Notes under the pieces: generated by a model | What the model was told of the DNA's origin: nothing | Database searches by the model: none | The model's input: the letters and a program-made list of their open reading frames with translations, nothing else | In this document: positions 58,504 through 64,000 of the stretch, in pieces | How positions within the stretch are numbered: the first letter of the stretch is position 1 | Layout: each line of letters begins with the position of its first letter | Assembly (NCBI GenBank): GCA_001298545.1 | Contig: LJCX01000027.1 | Span: forward strand, 822,188-886,187 | Reading direction: 5' to 3' | Source of the DNA: Actinobacteria bacterium OV320 | GTDB lineage: Bacteria; Actinomycetota; Actinomycetes; Streptomycetales; Streptomycetaceae | Length of the DNA: 64,000 nucleotides | Made by a program: the position numbers and the translations under genes

Positions 58504-59064
58504 ATGCTCACGGAGGCGTTGTGGGGGCTGGCGACAGCCGGCGGAACGGCAATGGCGGGGGCCGTGGCGACAGACGTCTGGCGGTCTGCACGACTGCGGT
58601 TCGCGGGCCGCCACAGCCGGGGGAAATCGGCCCGCGGACGGAGCGCGGCGGCGGGGGGTGAGGCGGCACAAGACAAGCCGGCACCGGCCACGGCGGAGCA
58701 CGCCAAGGCGGAGCACGCCAAGGCGGAGCAGGCCAAGGCGACGCGGGACAAGGCGACGCGGGACAAGCCGGAGCGAGTCGAGACGGCGCAGATCGAGATG
58801 GCGCGAGTCGAGAGGGAGACGGTCGAGACGGGGCGCGTCGGGTCGGGCCGGCTCGGTCGTGCGGCCACGGACATCGCGGGGACCGGTACGGCGGAGCGGG
58901 AGCCCGGTCACCGGCTCGGGTCCGGGTCCGGGTCCCGGTCCCGGTCCCGGCAAAGCTGCTCGCAGCACAACACCGCCCGCGACGGCGGGACGCAGCACAT
59001 CACCCTGAGCGGGGACCTCAACGTCCACGTCAACGTCGGCCGGGAAAGCCGGGGTCCGCGGTGA
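58504..59064 (+). CDS. Small repeat-rich protein with GGTQ-IT-GD-VNV motif (unknown)
   Basis: A 186-residue protein. Its N-terminus MLTEALWGLATAGGTAMAGA with TDVWRSARLRF resembles the first helix of small actinobacterial proteins of unknown function. Residues about 65-115 are degenerate pentapeptide repeats (AEHAK, AEHAK, AEQAK, ATRDK, ATRDK, PERVE, then MARVE), probably a charged helix. A GSGSGSRSRSR stretch follows. The C-terminus QHNTARDGGTQHITLSGDLN continued by VHVNVG is a beta-rich motif shared with the next gene product. AGGAG is four bases before the ATG. The stop overlaps the TetR start. No function can be stated. Confidence 0.7.
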   Translation: MLTEALWGLATAGGTAMAGAVATDVWRSARLRFAGRHSRGKSARGRSAAAGGEAAQDKPAPATAEHAKAEHAKAEQAKATRDKATRDKPERVETAQIEMARVERETVETGRVGSGRLGRAATDIAGTGTAEREPGHRLGSGSGSRSRSRQSCSQHNTARDGGTQHITLSGDLNVHVNVGRESRGPR

Positions 59065-59960
59065 GCGGCGAGGCGGGGTACCCGAGCCCGTCGACGGCGG
59101 CCGCGGTGCCGGGGCAGAGCAACGCGGCCCAGCACGGTGGCACGCAGTACATCACCGGCGGTGGTGACGTGCGGACCGTCAACGTGTTCGTCGTGCTGCG
59201 TGAGCCTCCGGAGGACGACGACCGTACGATGCCTGCTCCCACGCGCCGCGAACGGCTGCGCCGCCAGATGTCGAGGGATGTGCGCGCGGCGGCGCGGGAG
59301 GTCATCACCCGGCAGGGTGTGGAGGCGTTGACGCTCGCCGAGATCGCCCGTCGGGTGGGAGTGACCCCGGCGGCTCTCTACCGGCACTTCGCCGATCTCG
59401 GGGACATCGTGCGGCGCACGGCCCGGGACATCGTCGCCGAGCTCACGGACCAGTTGCGGGAGGCCATCGAGGGGGAGCGTGAAACGGATTTCGCGGCCCG
59501 GCTGATCGCCCCGGCCCGGGTGTTCCGCCACTGGGCCCTGGCACATCGCCAGGAGTTCCGTCTGCTCTTCGGCACGCCCACCGTGGCCGCCGGTGTGACC
59601 CACACCGATGTGACCGCCGAGTGGGTGCGGCACCTCGCCGCCCTCTGGGGCGCCGAGCACATGCGGCTGTGGGCGGCCCGCCCCTACCCCGTCCTGGCCG
59701 ACGACGAACTCGCCCCACGGATGCGGCGGCAGATCGCCGACTACCGCGCCGCCACAGGCGTGGAGATGCCGCTCGGCGCACTGATCGTCATGCTGTCGTG
59801 CTGGCGCACTCTCTACGGACAGGTGGCGCTGGAGGTGTTCGAGCACCTGACCCCGTTGGTCAGCGACCAGGAGCCGATGTTCGAACTGCTGATGCACGAA
59901 AGCGTGACCCGGATGGGGTTGGGGGCCGAATACCGGCCCCCGGACGGCCTCGGGGCGTAG
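59061..59960 (+). CDS. TetR family regulator with N-terminal GGTQ-IT-GD-VNV extension
   Basis: A 299-residue regulator. Before the DNA-binding domain are about 57 extra residues with QSNAAQHGGTQYITGGGDVR then TVNVFVVLRE, nearly the same motif as at the end of the upstream protein. The TetR helix-turn-helix is at VITRQGVEALTLAEIARRVG and VTPAALYRHFADLGDIVRR, and the C-terminal domain (WHG type) has FRHWALAHRQEFRLLFG. The start GTG at 59061 overlaps the previous stop (GTGA); an ATG at 59230 would omit the motif. The similarity of the extension to the upstream protein supports the longer form. Ligand and target are unknown; the array upstream is a candidate. Confidence 0.82.
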   Translation: MSGEAGYPSPSTAAAVPGQSNAAQHGGTQYITGGGDVRTVNVFVVLREPPEDDDRTMPAPTRRERLRRQMSRDVRAAAREVITRQGVEALTLAEIARRVGVTPAALYRHFADLGDIVRRTARDIVAELTDQLREAIEGERETDFAARLIAPARVFRHWALAHRQEFRLLFGTPTVAAGVTHTDVTAEWVRHLAALWGAEHMRLWAARPYPVLADDELAPRMRRQIADYRAATGVEMPLGALIVMLSCWRTLYGQVALEVFEHLTPLVSDQEPMFELLMHESVTRMGLGAEYRPPDGLGA

Positions 59961-60236
59961 GGATCTCCTCCAGGATCCCTCCCGACCCCGCCAGGATTTC
60001 CGTCGAATCACCTGCCAGGGGTCGTGCCACCGACCGCACCACCCCACCGGCCGCACCGCCCGCACCGGCCGCTGCTCACGGGCAGGAACGGTCGCAGCCG
60101 TTCCTGCTCCGCGTCCGACAGATCACCGCGTTCCCCCGCGCCCTCCCCCCGCGCCCTCCCCCTTCTCCCTCGGCCGCCCCATGGCCGAGACGACGAGCTG
60201 ATCAGGCGGAGGTCACATGGTCGGCCGGACAGCTTC

Positions 60237-61796
60237 TCAGGCGTAGGTCTCGAACTCGGCCACCCTCGGGGTGGCGGTCGAGCCCGTGATCTCGAAGGTG
60301 ACCTTCTTCAGCGAGGTGGATGTGAAGGAGATGGTGCCCGCTCCGCTGCCCGAGGTCAGCACCGCCCCGGTGTCGGCGTTGAGCACCCGCCAGGAGCCGA
60401 TGTTGCCGGTGGCACCGGAGGCCTCCCGAATGTTGATCTTGGAGATGGTGGTGGCCGAACCCCACTTGATCGAGATGGAGCCGGTCGAGCCGGCCGGCGA
60501 CCAGTAGGTGCTCGTGTCGCCGTCCCGGACGTTGCCGTAGCTGGTGCCGGACGCCTTGCTGGAACCGTCGGCGTCCGCGCCGATGCTCAGGTTGCTCCCA
60601 CCGGGCGTCGACGTCGCGGTGGCGGTCGGCGTGGCAGTGGCAGTGGCGGTCGACGTGGGAGTCGAAGTGGCGGTCGCGGTGGGTGTCGTGGCGGCGCAGT
60701 TGCCGTCCGACACCTTCAGGCCGTTGTTCGCGCCCGCGGTCGCGGTCACGATCGACGGCACGCAGGTGGCGGTGTCGAGACTGTAGGCGTAGGGGATGCT
60801 GACGGTCGTGTTCGACGTCGGGTTGGGCCCTGCGGGGTTGTTGTCCTCGCCCGGCTCCGACCAGGTCACGTTGTCGAAGATGTTTCCGCTGACCTGCCAG
60901 TATCCCGGCAGGTCGGTGTAGAAGGTGCCGAGGACGTCCTTGGAGTCCTTGAAGTAGTTGTTGTCGACCTTGGCCTTGCCGCCGGCCCGGGGGTTGATGC
61001 CCGATTCGTTCAGGCTGACGTAGTAGTTGTTGTAGATGTGGGCGGTGGCGCCACGCAGCAGGGGGGTGCGGGAGTCGATGTTCTCGTAGCGGTTGTGGTG
61101 GAAGGTGACCGGCCCGTTGGCGAGGTCGCTGTCGCTGGAGCCGACGAGACCGCCGCGCCCGGAGTTGCGCAGGATGCTGTAGGACAGGGTCACGTACTGG
61201 GTGCTGTCCTTCATGTCGAACAGGCCGTCGTAGCCCTCCGACTCACCGCCCGAGGCGATCAGCGTGGCGTGGTCGACCCAGACGTTGTGCACGTCGCTCT
61301 CCATGCCGATGGCGTCACCGCCGTTCGAGGTGGGCGAGCCCGACTTCTTCACGTTCTGGACGGTCACGTTCTGGACGATGATGTTGCTGGACTGGCGGAT
61401 GTGGATGCCGATCTGGTCGAACACGGCTCCGCCGCCGACGCCGATGAGCGTGACGTTGCTGATGCCCTTCAGTTCGATCACGCCGGCGGCGGTGTTGCAG
61501 CCGGCGCCCGACACCTTCGCGGTGTTGCCGACGGTGACGGTCCCCTCTACCTGGATGGTGATCGGGGTGCTGGTACTGGCCCGGCCGCACAGGGCCTCAT
61601 GGATCTGGGTGCCCGTGGTGGCCTTGACCGTCGTGCCGCCGGCGCCGCCGGTGGTGCCGCCGTTCTGGGTGGCGTATCCGGTCGCGCCGGCGCCGGCCGC
61701 CGACGCGGTGGGCATGGACAGGACCACGCCTGTCGCAGCCGCCAGGGCCAGCGTGCCGAGTGCCGCGGAGAGTCGCAGAGCGACTGGCTTTCTCAT
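60237..61796 (-). CDS. Secreted pectate lyase (PL1) with C-terminal carbohydrate-binding domain
   Basis: A 519-residue pectin-degrading lyase. Sec signal MRKPVALRLSAALGTLALAA ends near ASAAGAG. The parallel beta-helix lyase has NVWVDHATLIASGG, GLFDMKDSTQYVTLSYS and the catalytic Arg-bearing SRTPLLRGATAHIYNNYYVS. A Thr/Ala/Pro linker (TATATPTATAT) leads to a discoidin-like binding domain of about 120 residues (SYGNVRDGDTSTYWSPAGST to RVAEFETYA). The ATG at 61796 has AGGCAAGG just upstream; 61817 lacks a site. Extracellular calcium-dependent beta-elimination of polygalacturonate is the expected activity. Confidence 0.92.
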   Translation of the reverse strand: MRKPVALRLSAALGTLALAAATGVVLSMPTASAAGAGATGYATQNGGTTGGAGGTTVKATTGTQIHEALCGRASTSTPITIQVEGTVTVGNTAKVSGAGCNTAAGVIELKGISNVTLIGVGGGAVFDQIGIHIRQSSNIIVQNVTVQNVKKSGSPTSNGGDAIGMESDVHNVWVDHATLIASGGESEGYDGLFDMKDSTQYVTLSYSILRNSGRGGLVGSSDSDLANGPVTFHHNRYENIDSRTPLLRGATAHIYNNYYVSLNESGINPRAGGKAKVDNNYFKDSKDVLGTFYTDLPGYWQVSGNIFDNVTWSEPGEDNNPAGPNPTSNTTVSIPYAYSLDTATCVPSIVTATAGANNGLKVSDGNCAATTPTATATSTPTSTATATATPTATATSTPGGSNLSIGADADGSSKASGTSYGNVRDGDTSTYWSPAGSTGSISIKWGSATTISKINIREASGATGNIGSWRVLNADTGAVLTSGSGAGTISFTSTSLKKVTFEITGSTATPRVAEFETYA

Positions 61797-62529
61797 CCTT
61801 GCCTCGTCTTTCGTCATCGCGTACGGGGGTGCCGCGCACGTCGGTGCCCTGATCGGGGCCGTCGAGATCGCGCACCCATGCCATGTTCATGCCATGCGGG
61901 TATCGAAGCGGGCCCCTGCCGACCTGGTGTGGATGCCGTTGTCGCCACGGCCGGAAGGGGTGGTGATGCCGATGTGGTGCGGGCGGTGCCGCTGTGATGA
62001 CAGCGGCGCGAAGGTCATACGAGCGACGCGGCCGGGACCAGGTCGGGACGCACGCATGCCGAGGCGACGCGGGTGGGAACGCCGCCGAGAGCGGGACAAC
62101 CGGGGGAACGGGACCACAGAAGCCCCGGCCGGCCCCTGGTGCGGGTGCCCGTCGCCGCGGCCACGGCGACGAGCGCGATGCGTCCGCGCCCCGGAGCGCA
62201 TCCCGGAGTCCTGGCGCGTCGGCACCTCGATACGGTCAGCCCTGGCCAGCCTTGCGCCGGATCGGTTGCGGCGCGCGGGCTGCTCCACGGCCAATACCGC
62301 GGGCCGCTTCCCCGGCACGGTCAACAGGAACCGGGAAAGCGCTTTCTCCACGCGAGGATAGGGCGGTCACCACGGGGTGACAAGTATGTGAACGCCGATC
62401 GATCCGTCGAACTCTCATCGCTACCCGATCGGGACACCCAGGGCGGCGCTACACGCCACAGTGAGCCATGAACCTCCACGCCCTCACCGCCTCCCCAGCC
62501 CTCCAGGGTTCACATATATAAACTCGCGT
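61797..62529. promoter_or_regulatory. 733-bp gap with a LacI-type palindrome upstream of pectate lyase
   Basis: No supported gene is seen. GAAAGCGCTTTC (62335-62346), flanked by GG and TCC, is a perfect palindrome of the LacI-family operator type. On the minus strand a TATCCT-like -10 is nearby. It lies about 540 bases before the pectate lyase ATG, so either the leader is long or the palindrome serves another start. The rest shows no clear signals. Confidence 0.5.
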
Positions 62530-63027
62530 TCAGCATCCGCCGCAGTTGTAGTACAGGACGTCCCAGTGGTTGCCCTCGTCTGCGTAGACGTTGCCGGAGC
62601 CCGAGCGGTACTGCGGGGCGCCGTCGCCGCGCAGGCCGATGTAAGTGAAGGTGTTCTTGATGTAGTTGGTGACGCAGGTGTTCTTGCCGTAGTCGAGCTT
62701 GTAGCCGTTCCAATGCGAGTAGGTGCCGCTCGCGTGCCCGGTCTCCGTGCCGCCGGTGATGTTGAGCGCGCAGCCGGTGGCCCGCTTCAGCGTCTGCGCG
62801 CCCTGGGCGGTGGGCAGGTTCAGCTGCTCGAAGGACGTACAGGTGGAGTTGTTGCGGTCGGAGCAATTGCCGGACGAGGACCAGGTGATACCCACCTCGC
62901 GGAACATCGAGGTGGCCGTGGCGTGACTGACCTTGGTGACGGCGAAGGCGTCGGTCGCGGTGCCGAGGACGGCGACGCCGGGGGCGACCACGAGCGCGAG
63001 GGCGGTCAGTGCGGAGCGGAACTTCAT
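62530..63027 (-). CDS. Secreted small protein with M15-like peptidase motifs
   Basis: A 165-residue exported protein. Signal peptide MKFRSALTALALVVAPGVAV ends near ATDAFA. The mature part has six cysteines, some probably in disulfides, and the segment GTETGHASGTYSHWNGYKLD plus a late NHWDVLYY. These resemble S-x-H-x2-G-x-x-x-D and the WHxE/H ligands of M15 D-Ala-D-Ala carboxypeptidases and endolysins, so a murein hydrolase or inhibitor role is possible. No catalytic Glu could be placed with certainty. GGAAGG precedes the ATG. Confidence 0.6.
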   Translation of the reverse strand: MKFRSALTALALVVAPGVAVLGTATDAFAVTKVSHATATSMFREVGITWSSSGNCSDRNNSTCTSFEQLNLPTAQGAQTLKRATGCALNITGGTETGHASGTYSHWNGYKLDYGKNTCVTNYIKNTFTYIGLRGDGAPQYRSGSGNVYADEGNHWDVLYYNCGGC

Positions 63028-63451
63028 GAGGGAACCTTCCTGCGGACGACCGTGCTTCCTGTGGAACGGCTGTGCGGGCGGTACGCGCAGTGCAGGGAGA
63101 TGGTGCCCGACCTCTACGCGCGTTCGCCAGAGGACGGCGGTCTTAGGACACCCGGCGGCATGAGCCTTCCCGACACACCTCAGGCGGCCGCCACTCGCCC
63201 AGCCCCCAACCCCCTGCGGATGTCCTCGACAGCGAACCCGATACGGCGGACGGCGTCGGCGCAGGCTGAGCGAGGTCCCGGACCGGAGTGGGAAGAGTGC
63301 ACCGCTCGCTGGGTGTCGAGCCGGGGTGCTCGCCCGGCCGGCAGGAGGCGGCGGCGGCGGCGAGGGTCCACCTACCACCTGAGTACGCGGCACCCGGGAT
63401 CTGAGTAACCGGACGGCTGTGCGGCGTCGGCGGCCCGGATGGGATGGAGGC
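63028..63451. other. 424-bp intergenic region
   Basis: Nothing gene-like is supported. It contains the upstream region of the secreted protein (minus) and of the membrane protein (plus). No clear promoter consensus, terminator or repeat could be assigned. Confidence 0.5.
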
Positions 63452-63799
63452 ATGAACGCATCCACCTCCGCCGCCGTCCCCGCTCCCCCGGTCCAGTCCG
63501 CGTCGCCGACGAACCGCACACGACGGTGGGCCGCCGTGGCCGCCCTCCTCTTCGTACCGGCAGCCGTGGCGACCGGCGTGCTGACACTGGCCTCGGAACG
63601 GGCCGGGCGGTGCCTGACGTACGGCGAGCGCTGCAGCCCCGGTCTGCCCGGCTGGCTGTTCGAATGGAGTGCAGGCGTCGGCGCTGTGGCCTTCCTCGTC
63701 GCCGTGGCCGCCCCGGCCGTGCGGGTTCGGCGGGCGGCACTCAGCGCCCAGGCCCTCGCGGAGGTCACCGCGTTGCTCGTCATCCTCAGCCACGCGTGA
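63452..63799 (+). CDS. Small membrane protein of unknown function
   Basis: A 115-residue protein with a Ser/Thr/Pro-rich N-terminus and three predicted membrane helices (AAVAALLFVPAAVATGVLTL, LFEWSAGVGAVAFLVAVAAP, ALAEVTALLVILSHA). Two cysteines (GRCLTYGERCSPG) lie in the first outer loop. ATG with GGAGG just upstream (GGATGGAGGC). No family recognised. Confidence 0.6.
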   Translation: MNASTSAAVPAPPVQSASPTNRTRRWAAVAALLFVPAAVATGVLTLASERAGRCLTYGERCSPGLPGWLFEWSAGVGAVAFLVAVAAPAVRVRRAALSAQALAEVTALLVILSHA

Positions 63800-63875
63800 C
63801 CAACCGTGCGGGCCTACGAGCGGCAATGCCCCGTAGGTCCCGCGAGACAGCGGCCGTGGACCGCCGTCGACGCGG

Positions 63876-64000
63876 TCAGGTGGCTGCCAGGAGGATGGCC
63901 GTGTAATGCGCGGTGAAGGCGGCGATGGTCAGGGCGTGGAAGACCTCGTGGAAGCCGAACCAGGCCGGCGAGGGGTCGGGGCGCTTGAGTCCGTAGACGA
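63876..64000 (-). CDS. TrhA/hemolysin III family membrane protein (5' end cut by window)
   Basis: Only the C-terminal 41 residues are inside: VYGLKRPDPSPAWFGFHEVFHALTIAAFTAHYTAIL and a final LAAT. FGFHEVFHALTIAAFTAHY matches the last helix of the PAQR-type TrhA/hemolysin III family, with the family's conserved HxxxH metal ligands. Such proteins act in membrane fluidity control. The rest lies beyond the window. Confidence 0.85.
   Translation of the reverse strand, partial: VYGLKRPDPSPAWFGFHEVFHALTIAAFTAHYTAILLAAT

Noticed and set aside
59230..59960. Shorter TetR start at the ATG at 59230
   Set aside because: Possible, but the longer GTG form overlaps the preceding stop and carries a motif shared with the upstream protein, which would be unlikely by chance.
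61887..62351. A 154-residue minus frame upstream of pectate lyase
   Set aside because: Basic low-complexity sequence without motif, and the start lies inside the LacI-type operator; more likely non-coding.
62461..63408. A 315-residue plus frame opposite the secreted M15-like gene
   Set aside because: Shadow of the minus-strand gene with signal peptide and cysteine motif; no start signal.

Overview
The DNA is very GC-rich with strong codon bias, purine-rich ribosome sites of the GGAGG type, several apparently leaderless genes, Tat-exported and lyase-type secreted enzymes, and an ethylmalonyl-CoA gene cluster joined to psd-pssA. This is typical of a Streptomyces chromosome. No insertion sequence, prophage, CRISPR array, tRNA or rRNA was seen. 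Most of the window looks like ordinary chromosome, with several odd insertions and repeat tracts laid over it.

Layout. 1-5.3 kb (minus): a LigD-type polymerase (cut by the window edge), a short animal-like transketolase and a type II NADH dehydrogenase with a long disordered tail, then a holin-like membrane protein. 5.4-7 kb: small VOC, DUF6204, GNAT and LapA-like genes. 7-12.4 kb (minus): an operon of four different peptidases (M55, M20, S9, S66) carrying several in-frame or intergenic tandem repeats. 12.6-14.9 kb: an ECF sigma factor with a SnoaL-like tail, convergent with a doxX gene whose promoter matches an ECF41-type motif, then a methyltransferase. 15-20.7 kb (minus): a PAS/GAF/SpoIIE phosphatase, an MFS exporter fused to soluble beta domains, and an SRPBCC protein. 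20.9-24.2 kb: a radical SAM protein behind a LexA-like box, a secreted tripeptidyl aminopeptidase-like hydrolase and a RidA-like protein. 24.3-26.3 kb (minus): an orphan indole-prenyltransferase-like (ABBA/DMATS) gene and a HEAT-repeat protein.

26.4-37.7 kb (plus) is the metabolic core: a double 3-hydroxyacyl-CoA dehydrogenase, a TetR regulator, then ccr, ethylmalonyl-CoA mutase, malyl-CoA lyase, a MaoC hydratase and an acyl-CoA dehydrogenase, followed by psd and pssA. Together the acyl-CoA enzymes turn acetoacetyl/crotonyl-CoA into ethylmalonyl-CoA, methylsuccinyl-CoA, mesaconyl-CoA, methylmalyl-CoA and finally glyoxylate plus propionyl-CoA. This allows growth on C2 units and supplies polyketide extender units. 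A perfect palindrome sits in the spacer of the ccr promoter.

37.8-49.2 kb: a hydrolase, glycerate kinase, ADP-ribosylglycohydrolase, NUDIX, small RHH protein, sirtuin, an alkylation-repair pair (Ogt and Ada-AlkA), two membrane proteins, lipoamide dehydrogenase and a zinc-ribbon protein. 49.3-57.6 kb (minus): a Tat-exported GH2 enzyme with a LamG domain inserted in its catalytic barrel, and a fused nitrate reductase/diflavin reductase.

57.9-60 kb is the least explained part: a seven-copy, roughly 48-bp non-coding tandem array built on GTAAGCGGTTAC, followed by an overlapping two-gene unit, a small repeat-rich protein and a TetR regulator, which share the same GGTQ-IT-GD-VNV motif. 60.2-64 kb: a pectate lyase, a LacI-type palindrome in a 730-bp gap, a secreted M15-like protein, a small membrane protein and the end of a TrhA/hemolysin III gene.
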